From Alphaproteobacteria bacterium (lineage in GTDB: Bacteria; Pseudomonadota; Alphaproteobacteria; Micavibrionales; Micavibrionaceae): DNA of 64,000 nt. Both the position numbers and the translations under genes were made by a program. Positions within the stretch are counted from its first letter, which is position 1, and every line of letters begins with the position of its first letter. The DNA lies in contig QKCR01000160.1 of assembly GCA_003245575.1 (NCBI GenBank), positions 21,677 to 85,676 of the forward strand, given 5' to 3'. Of the stretch, positions 38,237 through 48,258 are shown piece after piece. Under the pieces are notes generated by a model. It was not told the origin of the DNA. It saw only the letters and a list, made by a program, of their open reading frames with translations, and did no database searches.

Positions 38237-39931
38237 TTAGCTTCTGAGAGAGCCGAGGAAGTGACCGACTACGTTTTGTAGAGATTGTGTCTGGTCAGCA
38301 ATTTCTTGAGAGGCTTCGGCGACTTTACGCGCTTCAACACCTGTGTTTTCAGTGTTCTTTTGAACCTCGACGATATTTGCAGTAACTTTTTGTGTACCGA
38401 CAGAGGCTTCTTCGACATTGCGCCCGATTTCAGCTGTTGCCGCGTTTTGCTCTTCGACAGCACCCGCAACAGAAGCAGTTGCATGGTCAATGTCTTGTAC
38501 ATCCTTGATAATTTGCTCCATGGAGGATGCTGAGATGCGGATGGCTTCCTGAATATTCATGACGCGTTCGTCGATTTGTGTTGTCTTCTCGGCTGTTTCT
38601 GTTGCGAGTTTTTTAACCTCATCTGCAACAACGGCAAAGCCTTTACCTGCTTCACCTGCGCGCGCCGCTTCGATGGTTGCGTTCAGTGCCAGCAAGTTTG
38701 TCTGATCCGCGATTTCTTTAATCGAGCTGACGACCTCGCCAATCGAGTTAGCCATTTCATTCAGGCGATTTACCGAGTCGCTGATTTGTGAAGCCTGACC
38801 GGAGGCACGATTTGATTTTTGTGCAACGCTTGCAATCTGACGGGCAATTTCCGAACTGGATGCTGTCAATTGCTCGGTCGCAGCTGCAACGGTTTGAACA
38901 TTTCCATCAGCTTCGAGGGCTGCGCTGGCAACCAACTGGCTGGTATGCGCGTTTTCATCTGAAGCACGTGTTAGGGATACGGAGGTCCTATTCATTTCGG
39001 CGGCTGAGGTCGAGAGTTTATCAATTGCTCCCGCAACTTGCTGTTCAAAATCATTCGCCAAGCGTTCCATGATCTCGCGCTTTTCTCTCTCGGCCTTGAT
39101 TTTGAGGGACTCTTGCTCTGCCTCCAGTTTGGCTTTGGCAATGGCATTGTCTTTAAACACCCCAAAAGCGTTTGCAATCATACCGACTTCGTCTTTGCGA
39201 TTTTTGTAGGGCACGTCGACATCAATATTTCCACTTGCAAGAGACGCCATATTTCCCGAAAGCGTAAATAACGGTTTGGACAACAAGGCATAGGCGCCGT
39301 ATGTGCCGATGGCTAACGTCAGTGCGAAGAGGCTCACAAATCCCATTTCCAGATAGAAATTTATTAGAGCATCTTTTTCAAGATCATCAAGATAGACTCC
39401 AGTTCCGACAACCCATCCCCATTGTGGCATCAGCTTAAGGTAAGATGATTTCGGAAACATCTGTTCTTTCGGGTGCCCCGGTTTTGACCACTCATAATAC
39501 ATTTCCCCGCCGTCTTTATTGGCTTGAGCCACTTTTGCGAATTCCAGATAGCGGTTATGGGAGGCTGGGCTGAGAACTTTCAAATCACCTTTTTCAAATT
39601 CTGGACGGAGAGGGTGAACGATGGCTTGACCATCCAGAGACGTCACAAAGAAATATTGTTCTCCTTCGTATCTGGAAGCACGGATTGTCTGTTTGAAGGT
39701 ATTCTGGGCTTCTTCTTTAGTAAGGAGGCCTTTTTGAACATCGCTGTTCAATGCATCCATCACAGAGACCATGGATTCAACCAGAGCCTTGTTTTTCTTC
39801 ATCGTGTAGTCAACGGTAAGGAGGTAGCCGAGATAGGAATTAACTGCGCCCCAGCCTATTGCGCAGACCATCATGACGAGACTGACAAATATAATTTTCT
39901 TGAAAATACTTAAGTTGATAAACCAGCTCAT
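38237..39931 (-). CDS. methyl-accepting chemotaxis protein with Cache sensor
   Basis: A 564-residue chemoreceptor: membrane segment (about 10-31), a periplasmic single-Cache domain (about 35-185; [20 protein letters not shown] and [14 protein letters not shown]), second membrane segment (about 190-212), HAMP (to about 265) and a cytoplasmic signalling domain with the conserved hairpin tip [20 protein letters not shown]. It feeds CheA/CheW. Ligand unknown; this Cache type often senses small organic acids. No che gene is adjacent. Confidence 0.9.
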   Translation of the reverse strand: MSWFINLSIFKKIIFVSLVMMVCAIGWGAVNSYLGYLLTVDYTMKKNKALVESMVSVMDALNSDVQKGLLTKEEAQNTFKQTIRASRYEGEQYFFVTSLDGQAIVHPLRPEFEKGDLKVLSPASHNRYLEFAKVAQANKDGGEMYYEWSKPGHPKEQMFPKSSYLKLMPQWGWVVGTGVYLDDLEKDALINFYLEMGFVSLFALTLAIGTYGAYALLSKPLFTLSGNMASLASGNIDVDVPYKNRKDEVGMIANAFGVFKDNAIAKAKLEAEQESLKIKAEREKREIMERLANDFEQQVAGAIDKLSTSAAEMNRTSVSLTRASDENAHTSQLVASAALEADGNVQTVAAATEQLTASSSEIARQIASVAQKSNRASGQASQISDSVNRLNEMANSIGEVVSSIKEIADQTNLLALNATIEAARAGEAGKGFAVVADEVKKLATETAEKTTQIDERVMNIQEAIRISASSMEQIIKDVQDIDHATASVAGAVEEQNAATAEIGRNVEEASVGTQKVTANIVEVQKNTENTGVEARKVAEASQEIADQTQSLQNVVGHFLGSLRS

Positions 39932-40140
39932 CTATGCAGTTCCCCATTTTTTTGTGATTACTCTACGCAGATAGAATTAGTTTAACTTATTGGAGTCTTT
40001 TAAATCTTAATCTTTGCTCAATAGCTGACATCATCTTATGCTAAAATTTGTCGCATGGATTTTAGCCAAATTGTCTCATGACTCTGTTTTGCACCTTCGA
40101 AAGACCTAGAGGCTCCGAAGGTGATATGTCTTTTCTTCTC

Positions 40141-40617
40141 TTACTGTAAAATAAGGCCATCTGACCCGAAATATCCGATGATCTGATCTGTCTGCGGGTC
40201 GCGTAGGTAGAACATTCGCGGGGATTTCTCGGTGATCTGGTATACGTAGTTTACAGTTTGCATTACACGGCTTTTGTCATAGCCGGAGAGGTGATAAAAA
40301 TTGATCCCGACATCGAGCACAGGAATGTCATTGTCATAGGACTGTGAGTCGATAATTTTGGCGGTATACCAACGGTTGATCAAATCCTGACCTGATCCGC
40401 CATTCATGGTGATCCAGTCGGTCGGATGCCATTCTTTATTGTCCCATTGGGTGTCATGGGGTTCTGTTCCATTGTCATAGTAAGGAATAAAGTCCTGATT
40501 TTTCCAGTGGCTAGACCACCACCAGTGCGAATAGAACTTCGATCCTGCTTCGGCAGGTTGAATGGAAAACGCGCTTAGGCCTACGAGAACAAGAGTTATA
40601 GCTAAGAATCTGGACAT
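40141..40617 (-). CDS. secreted Trp/Tyr-rich protein, function unknown
   Basis: A 158-residue protein with a clear signal peptide (MSRFLAITLVLVGLSAFSIQ, cleaved after AEA). The mature part is very rich in aromatic residues (SHWWWSSHWKNQ, EWHPTDW) and has no Cys. No known family. It is a single gene on the reverse strand between an MCP and a flagellar rod fragment gene. Confidence 0.6.
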   Translation of the reverse strand: MSRFLAITLVLVGLSAFSIQPAEAGSKFYSHWWWSSHWKNQDFIPYYDNGTEPHDTQWDNKEWHPTDWITMNGGSGQDLINRWYTAKIIDSQSYDNDIPVLDVGINFYHLSGYDKSRVMQTVNYVYQITEKSPRMFYLRDPQTDQIIGYFGSDGLILQ

Positions 40618-40667
40618 GGTTCACCCCATAAAATATTTCTTAATGTATCCTATGATATATTAATAAA

Positions 40668-41081
40668 ATGATAAACCCGATTTCTATAGCTTTGAGCGGT
40701 TTAACGTCGGCTTCGAAAAAAGCCGAAGTGGCGTCCAATAATATCGTGAACGCCGATGTTGTGGGGTCTACCGACCCGAATAGCCCCAATCAGGCTTATA
40801 CGCCGAGAAATACCGTAGACCAGAGTTTGTCCGTCAACGGGCAAGGGGCAGGGGTTAAAACAGTCGTTCTAAACCGTGATCCCGCCTTTGTGCCGAGTTT
40901 TTCACCAGATTCACCTTTTGCCGATGAAAACGGATTGGTCAATGCTCCCAACGTTAATCTAGATGAGGAGTTGGTGAATATGAAAGTGGCGGAAAATGCC
41001 TATAAGGCCAATGCACAGGTCATAAAAACCAGTTCGGAAATGCAAGATGCCCTTCGGGAGGCTCTGGACTCTAATCACTAG
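40668..41081 (+). CDS. flagellar rod-like protein (FlgC-type C-terminal domain)
   Basis: A 137-residue protein with the N-terminal rod motif ALSGLTSASKKAEVASNNIVN and the C-terminal Flg_bbr_C pattern NVNLDEELVNMKVAENAYKA. Length and layout match FlgC-like proximal rod proteins. No other flagellar gene is near, so it is a stray copy or an orphan paralogue. Its end overlaps the end of the convergent permease gene by four bases. Confidence 0.7.
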   Translation: MINPISIALSGLTSASKKAEVASNNIVNADVVGSTDPNSPNQAYTPRNTVDQSLSVNGQGAGVKTVVLNRDPAFVPSFSPDSPFADENGLVNAPNVNLDEELVNMKVAENAYKANAQVIKTSSEMQDALREALDSNH

Positions 41082-41950
41082 AGCGTTGAGAGCAGCAGGC
41101 CGACAGCCCCCACAATCAACAAAATACTAGCTGGTATCGAGACGTCGTCCTTGATGTGGCGAATCTTGTTGTATGTATAAAGCCAGACGGGTGTCAGAGC
41201 CAATATCAGACCCGGCAAGGTCGGGTGTGGTGCCAGAACAATCGCAAAAATCGAGCTCAAGACCATCCCTGCCGTCCAGAGGGCGCACCATGCGCTACCC
41301 CAGAGTAATTTTTTATTGAAGAAGGTCGTCGGGCGGCCTTCGAGCGGCTGTGGGATCAGGACCAGCCATGTGACGATAGAACAGACAATCAGCTCCAGAA
41401 AGGCGTAACTGAGTGCGAGCTTATAGAGGTTGAAATCTTGTCCCATGACATATTTGGTCAAGGCGTCAAACACACCAAACAGAAATCCGACAGGCAACAC
41501 GATCAGGAAGCTGTTGAGCGAAATGTCAGTATCGCGAACTTTGTGAATAGCCACGAAAATCAGAGCTGCAGAGATTACAGAGATTGCAACCTTTTCAGGG
41601 TGTGCCGTCATGGACGGACGTTCCCCCGGCATCAGCATCCACCATGCTACATAAGCACCGATGGCGGCGAGTGGCAGGATCATGCTCGAGACACGGCCCG
41701 ATTGGCGGGCTGCCAAATAAAAGAACATGACCATTCCCGCGGCTGTGACTGCACCATCAAGGCATGCCACTACATAGAACCATTTGTCATGCGGCCAGAT
41801 CATAAACGGTATGGCTGTGCACAAGAGGGCCGTTGCAAATGTCGAGCGCCATGCATTGAGCATGGTGGCGTCCAGTTTAAAGACTTTGTTGCTTTCTGCT
41901 AATGCTGCGGCACAGAGACTTGCGGCAAGTGCCCATAAAAACCAAAACAT
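41078..41950 (-). CDS. DMT-superfamily permease
   Basis: A 290-residue membrane protein with about ten hydrophobic segments in an EamA-like arrangement. It starts 20 bases after the nhaD stop and so is probably co-transcribed with it. Substrate unknown. It is only distantly similar to the permease at 37216. Confidence 0.7.
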   Translation of the reverse strand: MFWFLWALAASLCAAALAESNKVFKLDATMLNAWRSTFATALLCTAIPFMIWPHDKWFYVVACLDGAVTAAGMVMFFYLAARQSGRVSSMILPLAAIGAYVAWWMLMPGERPSMTAHPEKVAISVISAALIFVAIHKVRDTDISLNSFLIVLPVGFLFGVFDALTKYVMGQDFNLYKLALSYAFLELIVCSIVTWLVLIPQPLEGRPTTFFNKKLLWGSAWCALWTAGMVLSSIFAIVLAPHPTLPGLILALTPVWLYTYNKIRHIKDDVSIPASILLIVGAVGLLLSTL

Positions 41951-41970
41951 ATGTTCGGGCCCTTTTCCGG

Positions 41971-43374
41971 TTAGCCGTTAAGAAGGTAATGTGCCCCGAT
42001 GGCTGCGCCATAGCCCAGAACCAATGCAGGAAACCATTTGAGATGTCCGATGAAGGTATATTGACCGCGCGCAGTTCCCATAAGGGCCACTCCGGCTGCG
42101 GAGCCGATAGAGAGCAGGCTACCGCCTGTTCCCAGAGCCAAAGTCAGGAGTTGCCATTCGAATTCCGACATATCAGGGTTCATACTGAGGACTGCGAACA
42201 TCAACGGGATGTTGTCGATCAAGGATGACGCTGCGCCGATGAAAATATTGGCTGCGTTTACGCCGATCTCTCCGTAAAGAGAGTTGGAGAGCAGTTCCAG
42301 ATAGCCCAGATACCCGAGGCCCGAAATACAGAAGATCACCCCGAAGAAGAAAAGAAGCGTATCCCATTCCGTATCATCCATTAATGCGAAGACATCAAAT
42401 CCGTCTTCACGGCGAATGGCTTTCTTTTGCAGGAAATATCCGTAGCTGAGCAAGACCCCCAGTCCCAGCATCATTCCCAGAAAGGACGGAAGTTCGAGAA
42501 CCTGTTCAAAGGTAATTGCACAGGCAATTGTAAGCAGACCGAGTACAATGATGCGTTTTCCGCCTGTTTTGATCGGGATATTCATAACCATTTTTTCGGG
42601 GGACGTGTTCGGAACCCATAAGGTCATAATGGCTGCCGGAATTACAAAGCAGATAATTGCCGGAAGCAGAAGCACCAGAAAATCAAAGAATTCGACTTTG
42701 CCTGCTTGCCAGACCATCAAGGTCGTGATGTCGCCGAATGGGCTGAATGCGCCGCCTGCGTTCGCAGCATTGACAATATTGACCATGAATAAGGTTACAA
42801 GTTTTGCATCATCTTTTATGAGGGCCATTACAATAGCTCCCATAACCAAGGCTGTGGTCATATTGTCAGCGAGGGGAGATAGGACAAAAGCCATGACGCC
42901 TGTTGCCCAGAACAGGCGTTTATAATTCCAGCCTGATTGCACCATCCGCGAACGGAGTGCATCAAAGACCTGTCGTTCCTGAAGGGCGGAAATATAGGTC
43001 ATCGCCACGAGCAGGAAGAGCATTAACGAGCCGAATTCTGCAATGGTTTCATTGACGGCGTCGTGCAGATCTTCTGTATCCATTCCTTTGTCATGAACCA
43101 CAAAGGATACCAGTGCCCAGATTAATGCTGCGCCGATCATGACGGGTTTTGATTTTCTGAATGATGTTTTTTCTTCCGTCAGGACGAAGATGTATGACAA
43201 GGCAAAAATGAAGATCGCAACATAAGATGCCGGATGTGTAATCAAAGGTTCGTAGACACCGCTTGCGAACGCTTGCGCAGGGAGGGCCACAGTCATAAGA
43301 GCTGTCATAAGGACGGTCATAAGGACTGTCAGAAGATGGGGTAGTGGAACAGAGTGGGCCAAACGAGAGAGCAT
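41971..43374 (-). CDS. nhaD: Na+/H+ antiporter NhaD
   Basis: About 467 residues from the ATG at 43374; upstream ATGs at 43416 and 43455 are possible, but a TATAAT overlaps 43416. N-terminal hydrophobic segment, then 11-12 membrane segments with family blocks LADNMTTALVMGAIVMAL, NAANAGGAFSPFGDITTLM and SSLIDNIPLMFAVLSM. It exports Na+ or Li+ at alkaline pH. The N-terminal segment carries a tandem repeat (T-[V/A]-L-M). It and nhaA give two independent sodium exporters. Confidence 0.88.
   Translation of the reverse strand: MLSRLAHSVPLPHLLTVLMTVLMTALMTVALPAQAFASGVYEPLITHPASYVAIFIFALSYIFVLTEEKTSFRKSKPVMIGAALIWALVSFVVHDKGMDTEDLHDAVNETIAEFGSLMLFLLVAMTYISALQERQVFDALRSRMVQSGWNYKRLFWATGVMAFVLSPLADNMTTALVMGAIVMALIKDDAKLVTLFMVNIVNAANAGGAFSPFGDITTLMVWQAGKVEFFDFLVLLLPAIICFVIPAAIMTLWVPNTSPEKMVMNIPIKTGGKRIIVLGLLTIACAITFEQVLELPSFLGMMLGLGVLLSYGYFLQKKAIRREDGFDVFALMDDTEWDTLLFFFGVIFCISGLGYLGYLELLSNSLYGEIGVNAANIFIGAASSLIDNIPLMFAVLSMNPDMSEFEWQLLTLALGTGGSLLSIGSAAGVALMGTARGQYTFIGHLKWFPALVLGYGAAIGAHYLLNG
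43292..43339. repeat. 12-base tandem repeat within nhaD
   Basis: Four units of 12 bases (GTCATAAGGACT type; the fourth is diverged) encoding VLMT-like units in the N-terminal hydrophobic segment. Unit-number change would keep frame and only alter segment length. Confidence 0.75.
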
Positions 43375-43475
43375 GATGTGTGCCGAAGGTGCGATATGAT
43401 GGTTTCTTTCGATCATTATACCCGAGCGCGCCGAAAAATACAGACAGAAAGACATAAGGTGCGATTAAGACACTT

Positions 43476-43503
43476 AAAAAGGGACACGTTGTGCCCCTTT
43501 TCT
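43476..43503 (-). terminator. terminator after the tandem MCP gene
   Basis: AAAAGGGACAC / GTGCCCCTTTT stem with a 3-base loop; on the reverse strand it is followed by T5 and lies just after the MCP stop. Confidence 0.75.
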
Positions 43504-43521
43504 TTATTCTGTCTTGTTCGA

Positions 43522-44715
43522 TCAGGCTGCTTTGGCCATTTTTCTATCTTCCCCCTCATCATTTTGGGGTGTTTTTGATCGGGATACCGGTATTTGTGGT
43601 GTTTTGCGCGTGACGTCTTCGATTTTTTTGATCCGTCCGCCAATTTCTTTTAGTCCTGAACTTACCACTGTAGCCGAGCGCGCAATTTCACGGCTTGCGT
43701 AGGATTGTTCTTCAATCGCACCTGCAATGGATGTCGAGGATTCACTGATGTGGCTGATACTTTCCTTCAGATGATGAACGTGATCTGTGGTGTTTTCTAC
43801 TGCGGAGAGAATATGCTGCATCAAATCCGTGATCTTTTGCGTGGCACTTGAAGTTTCTCCTGCCAGTTTCTTGACTTCTCCTGCGACAACTGCAAACCCA
43901 CGTCCGCTTTCTCCTGCGCGCGCCGCCTCAATAGTGGCGTTGAGTGCCAAGAGATTGGTTTGTTCGGCGATTCCATTAATGATGGCAATAATATCAGAGA
44001 TCTGGTGTGACGTATCTCCGAGGCTGTTCACGGAACTTTCCATGTCTTCTGCACTCTGATTGGCAGTGTTCACGCTGTTTGAGGTTTGACCAACCTGACG
44101 ATTGATCTCGTCAATTGTTGCGGAACTTTCTTCTGTTGCTGCAGCAATTGATTCAATTCCGCTGGCTGCAGCTGAATCGGAGTGTTTTGCATCGAGTGAT
44201 TCCGAGCCGACGATTCCGTGAATAACCCCCATTAATTCAAGAATGGCGTTGTTCTTTGCTTCTGCGGCTTTGGTGGCCTGATTCATAATCTTTGCGGTTT
44301 GCAAGAATGTTCCGTGCATCCCTGCGTCTAGAATAAGGCGTGAAAACTGGTTACGGCAGACACTATCCATCGAGTATTTGGCTTCACGGACAAAGGCGTC
44401 AGTCATGTCTGTGAAGTGGTTAATCGCTATCCGCAGGTCCTCAATTTCTCCTGTTTGCTCTAGCGGCACACGCAAACGTTCTTCCGTATTGCCTTTGGCC
44501 AGAGAAAAACAAAATTCATTAATTTTTTTCAGGTTAGAGGAAGTCTTGCCGATTAATAGGTGGCCGATAATCAGGGCTGCACAGGTAATGGCTCCTATGC
44601 CGACCATAACCGACACCGACACACCCATAAACTGGGTAGCGATGTTCAGGACTGTTGATACCAATGCTATAAATAGCACCAGTCTTGCTTTAGAGAGTGA
44701 GGATAAATTCATCAT
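43522..44715 (-). CDS. methyl-accepting chemotaxis protein, partner of PAS protein
   Basis: A 397-residue membrane-anchored signalling protein: two adjacent hydrophobic segments (about 10-55), a HAMP-like segment (about 56-110), and a cytoplasmic MCP signalling domain with [24 protein letters not shown]. It has no periplasmic sensor. Its first 26 bases overlap the end of the PAS gene, suggesting the two together act like the single-chain aerotaxis receptor Aer. Confidence 0.85.
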   Translation of the reverse strand: MMNLSSLSKARLVLFIALVSTVLNIATQFMGVSVSVMVGIGAITCAALIIGHLLIGKTSSNLKKINEFCFSLAKGNTEERLRVPLEQTGEIEDLRIAINHFTDMTDAFVREAKYSMDSVCRNQFSRLILDAGMHGTFLQTAKIMNQATKAAEAKNNAILELMGVIHGIVGSESLDAKHSDSAAASGIESIAAATEESSATIDEINRQVGQTSNSVNTANQSAEDMESSVNSLGDTSHQISDIIAIINGIAEQTNLLALNATIEAARAGESGRGFAVVAGEVKKLAGETSSATQKITDLMQHILSAVENTTDHVHHLKESISHISESSTSIAGAIEEQSYASREIARSATVVSSGLKEIGGRIKKIEDVTRKTPQIPVSRSKTPQNDEGEDRKMAKAA

Positions 44716-45211
44716 ACTCTATCCCTTTTTGTTCGAGAATGTTGACCAAAGTATCAAACGCTTTATTCATTCCGTCCTTGCGGTTGGATGTAGAGTTTTC
44801 GATTTCAAGCAGTTGTGCGTAAAGCGGCGAAATGATGCTATCCACGACCCTTCTATCCGGCACGCGACGATTAGAATGGTACCCGACGATCTTCATATCA
44901 TCGTCAAAGGATGGCGTAACATGCGCCATAACCCAGTAATAGTCATTAAAACGCGTTTTATTGACTACGTAGCCAAAAATTTCACAGCCCTGTTGTATTC
45001 TGTCCCAAATTAGCTTGAAGACGCAGCGTGGCATCGCGTCATGACGGATGATGCTGTGCGGCTGTCCTAAAAGTTCTCTCTCAGTGTATCCTGCGACTTT
45101 GCAAAAGGTGGTGTTGGTATATGTGATAAGACCCTTAAGGTCGGTCTTACTGACAATAATTTCGTCGTTAGAGAATGTAATTTCTTTGCCTGGAAGAATG
45201 AGAGTAGACAT
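44690..45211 (-). CDS. Aer-type PAS domain protein
   Basis: A 173-residue cytoplasmic protein with one PAS domain (about 18-130) close to the FAD-binding PAS of Aer: [38 protein letters not shown] and [10 protein letters not shown]. It lacks membrane and signalling parts, which are in the overlapping downstream gene. Probably senses redox state or oxygen. Upstream, 45212-45510 is a 299-base gap with AT-rich inverted repeats but no gene. Confidence 0.8.
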   Translation of the reverse strand: MSTLILPGKEITFSNDEIIVSKTDLKGLITYTNTTFCKVAGYTERELLGQPHSIIRHDAMPRCVFKLIWDRIQQGCEIFGYVVNKTRFNDYYWVMAHVTPSFDDDMKIVGYHSNRRVPDRRVVDSIISPLYAQLLEIENSTSNRKDGMNKAFDTLVNILEQKGIEYDEFILTL

Positions 45212-45510
45212 AATATATTCACCTAATTTTTTTGATTTTATTATTTTTGTCCGATAAAAATCGGGTACTCAGAGGTAATATTATTACATTCTATTCTACT
45301 GGCCCGCAGAATTACTGGCAATGCGCATAATGTAGCAATCAGATCGGGCAATTCTATCGGAAATTGCTAATGTTATCAATTCTTACTCTCGGAACTTTGC
45401 TTGTGCAAGATTTTGAAGTTTTTGTGTGACATTTTCTGTCTCGAGGTTTAGGCTTTTTCGTAAAGCAAAACTATAAAAACTTGCCATAAGGCAGATCAGG
45501 GAGCAGAAAT

Positions 45511-46410
45511 ATGGGTCTTCGTCAGTTTAGAGAAGCTTTCCCCGAATATGACGGGTATATGAAGTCCATTCAGGACCGACAAACGCAAAGCGGTTTCGGG
45601 CACAAGATTTCTCATAAATCGGATCAAAGCTATAATAGGGATTTGCTGCGCCTTTTTAGATATTACCGCCAATATTGGTGTGCCGCTGCCCAAGACGTTC
45701 CCGATTCCGATAAGATTTATGAACTTGGCGTAAAAATTGACGGTCTTCAAAAGCGAATGAATGAGCTGGCCGAGCAAAATATCAAGGATCGATATGCGCT
45801 GAGCTGGGACAAGATGCTCTCCAAATCCTATACCGAGACTTATCTGTATGAAGATTTTGCTTTGCTAAAACAGTGGGGTAAGGCTGTTAAAAGTTTTGTT
45901 TCTGAAACATTGGAATTGCGTGCAAAAGATTTGCAGGATAAACCGCAATATATCGGGCAAGGATTGATTTCCGCAACCAACACAGCGCAGCAGCAGATTA
46001 TGGGCGGGATGTTTAATGCCTGGCTGTCATCATGGTGCGGGATGTTTGGGGTTCGTACACCGGAGCCATCTGTCGAGGTGCAGCAAAAACCGCGGCAAAA
46101 AAAGACAGTTGCGCGTCAGAATGTCGAGGGAGCTTCCCCGTCTTTCAAATTACATAGGAATAAAAAATTTGACGAGAGTGCGGAGCGTGTTCTTCCCAAA
46201 AATCCATCCTATTTGACATTGGCTTTTGTCCGGACACTTGAAATCCCGTCTGCCGTTGAGGGCGTCCATCAAGAAGCTATGCCTGCAAGGGGAGAGGCTC
46301 CGGAATTCCATCAGGCGGCGCGTGCTGTAGTTCCTGAAGGGTGGCGTGTCGTTGCCGGTGCGCGCAAGTTTCCGCCGCAAATTTCTGCAGCCGAGTTGTC
46401 GCTCGTCTAG
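45511..46410 (+). CDS. uncharacterised soluble protein
   Basis: A 299-residue protein I do not recognise. The N-terminal 150 residues are charged and helical with coiled-coil tendency (YELGVKIDGLQKRMNELAEQ); the middle has a Trp/Met-rich patch (FNAWLSSWCGMFG); the rest is basic and Pro-rich, probably disordered. GGGAG lies upstream of the ATG. No operon partner. Confidence 0.6.
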   Translation: MGLRQFREAFPEYDGYMKSIQDRQTQSGFGHKISHKSDQSYNRDLLRLFRYYRQYWCAAAQDVPDSDKIYELGVKIDGLQKRMNELAEQNIKDRYALSWDKMLSKSYTETYLYEDFALLKQWGKAVKSFVSETLELRAKDLQDKPQYIGQGLISATNTAQQQIMGGMFNAWLSSWCGMFGVRTPEPSVEVQQKPRQKKTVARQNVEGASPSFKLHRNKKFDESAERVLPKNPSYLTLAFVRTLEIPSAVEGVHQEAMPARGEAPEFHQAARAVVPEGWRVVAGARKFPPQISAAELSLV

Positions 46411-46417
46411 TCAAGGT

Positions 46418-47359
46418 TCATGCAGCATCCCGTGTCAGATGCAAGAACACATCCTCTAGATCACGATCATCCGTTGAGAGGTCTGTAATGACCAAACCTG
46501 CTGCGCGGACTTGCTCTATAATTGCGCCTGCATTCGTGTCTTTCGGAGAATAACGGAAAGAGAGCGTGCGTTTGCCTTCTTTGGTTGGTGCGAGCGGCAA
46601 AAGGCTTTCAGGGATGCTCGCAATATCTTGTTCAAAGCGCAGCGTGATTTCCTTGGCTTCGACACGAGAGAGCAATGTTTCTTTATCTTCATCGGCGACG
46701 ATCTTACCATGATTGATGATGGCAATGCGGTCGCATAGCTCTTCCGCTTCTTGCAAATAATGAGTGGTCAGCAAAATCGTCAGGCCTTGTTTATTGAGTG
46801 CGCGTACATTATCCCAAAGCTGGTTTCTCAGTTCGACATCCACTCCTGCGGTCGGTTCATCGAGCACCAGAATGGGCGGTGTATGTACCATGGCTTTGGC
46901 GACCATGAGGCGGCGACGCATTCCGCCTGAGAGTGAACGTGCGTACGCGTCAGCTTTATCCATCAGTCCAACGAGCTTTAAAAGCTCCTCGGTGCGGCGT
47001 TCTGATTTCGGAACACCGTACATGCCTGCGTGGAGATCGAGCAATCTGCGCGGCGAGAAGAACGGATCAAAGTTCAGCTCTTGCGGTACGATGCCGATAT
47101 TGGCGCGTGCTTGACGCGCATTCTCGTCTATATCCGTATCCCAGACTTTAACTGTGCCTGAAGATTTCAGAACAAGGCCTGCCAGAATATTGATGAGGGT
47201 TGATTTCCCCGCACCGTTCGGGCCTAGCAAGCCATAGATGGAGCCTTGCGGAATTGTCAGCGAGACATTATCCAGCGCGTGTTTCGCGGGGGATTTACCC
47301 GATGCGGCATAGGTTTTGGAGAGATCTTTTATCTCGATAGCGAATTGGGGTGTGGTCAT
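46418..47359 (-). CDS. ABC transporter ATP-binding protein
   Basis: A 313-residue ATPase with Walker A GPNGAGKST (about 46), signature LSGGMRRRLMVAKAMV (about 143), Walker B ILVLDEPTAGVD (about 165) and a C-terminal extension typical of drug/lipid exporters of the NodI/DrrA type. Its start overlaps the hydrolase stop by four bases. No ABC-2 permease gene is adjacent, so the membrane partner must lie elsewhere. Confidence 0.85.
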   Translation of the reverse strand: MTTPQFAIEIKDLSKTYAASGKSPAKHALDNVSLTIPQGSIYGLLGPNGAGKSTLINILAGLVLKSSGTVKVWDTDIDENARQARANIGIVPQELNFDPFFSPRRLLDLHAGMYGVPKSERRTEELLKLVGLMDKADAYARSLSGGMRRRLMVAKAMVHTPPILVLDEPTAGVDVELRNQLWDNVRALNKQGLTILLTTHYLQEAEELCDRIAIINHGKIVADEDKETLLSRVEAKEITLRFEQDIASIPESLLPLAPTKEGKRTLSFRYSPKDTNAGAIIEQVRAAGLVITDLSTDDRDLEDVFLHLTRDAA

Positions 47360-48252
47360 GGTTTGTAACTATAGGCCCCTTCGTCCAAAAGCCAAGAGGT
47401 TATGGCGTCACTTGTGAGCCAATTTTTTGCCGCCGTGTCGTTTTTCAGATAAGCGTTCCAAAAGGCGAGTGAGAGAATTTTGATGATCTCTTCATGGATG
47501 CTTTGTTTGGGGTTGGCGGCGAGTTGTCCGCGTGAGCCGTTATAGACCATGTGATCCCCCTGATCCATCACGATCAAATGTTGGTTTGGCCCGCCTGAAT
47601 GGGTGAAGACTTCCAGACGATCCTTATAGCCGAAATTTTTAAGCGGCGAGTCGTCATCTGTTCCCGTCATGACCAGAAGTGGAATTTTAAAAGAGCCGTA
47701 AAAAGCTTTAAAGCGCGGTTCGTAGAGATCATATTGACGCTTCCCGTGCCCCCGCTTTTGACCTGCCATGACTTGAGTGGTCATCGCACCGAAGGAATGA
47801 CCTGACATGCCGATATTCTTCATGTCCATATAGGGGGCGATGTCGAGAGTTGCCAGTTGATCGAGGGCGAAGGGGACATCCTTAAAACGGTTCAGGGTTG
47901 CATGACGCGGGATATGCGTGTTGCGGATAACATCCCACGGGTGTCCTTGTTTTCCCTCCCAAAGGGACGAGTCCGTACCGTGGTGCTGGATATGAATGAC
48001 AATGTACCCGTGGGACGCGATAAAGCGCGAGATAAAACCCGCACCTTCGCGCGAGCCGCCGAGGCCATGTGACCAAATGATGACAGGGAACGGGCCATCA
48101 CCTGCATCCAGTGGGCGATAGGTCTTATAGAGAATTTTGCGGTTGTTGCGTTTGGTGTCGATCCATTCGCCACGCCCCAAAGTGATTTGGTGTGGTTCGG
48201 TGTCGGGTGATATGGAGGCGTTCCATAGAGGGGCGGATAAAGCGTCGGTCAT
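47356..48252 (-). CDS. alpha/beta hydrolase (PAF-acetylhydrolase-like)
   Basis: A 298-residue cytoplasmic enzyme with FPVIIWSHGLGGSREG (oxyanion region, about 57), nucleophile elbow GHSFGAMTTQ (about 151), Asp in TGTDDDSP and a His in MDQGDHMVYNG. It resembles predicted dienelactone hydrolases and platelet-activating-factor acetylhydrolase-like esterases. Middle gene of an MFS-hydrolase-ABC operon. Substrate unknown. Confidence 0.75.
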   Translation of the reverse strand: MTDALSAPLWNASISPDTEPHQITLGRGEWIDTKRNNRKILYKTYRPLDAGDGPFPVIIWSHGLGGSREGAGFISRFIASHGYIVIHIQHHGTDSSLWEGKQGHPWDVIRNTHIPRHATLNRFKDVPFALDQLATLDIAPYMDMKNIGMSGHSFGAMTTQVMAGQKRGHGKRQYDLYEPRFKAFYGSFKIPLLVMTGTDDDSPLKNFGYKDRLEVFTHSGGPNQHLIVMDQGDHMVYNGSRGQLAANPKQSIHEEIIKILSLAFWNAYLKNDTAAKNWLTSDAITSWLLDEGAYSYKP

Positions 48253-48258
48253 GATACC

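Noticed and set aside
43292..43339. Short regular repeats as a CRISPR array
   Set aside because: Units are 12 bases with no spacers and lie within a coding sequence; the same holds for 55915-55972. No CRISPR array or cas gene was seen.
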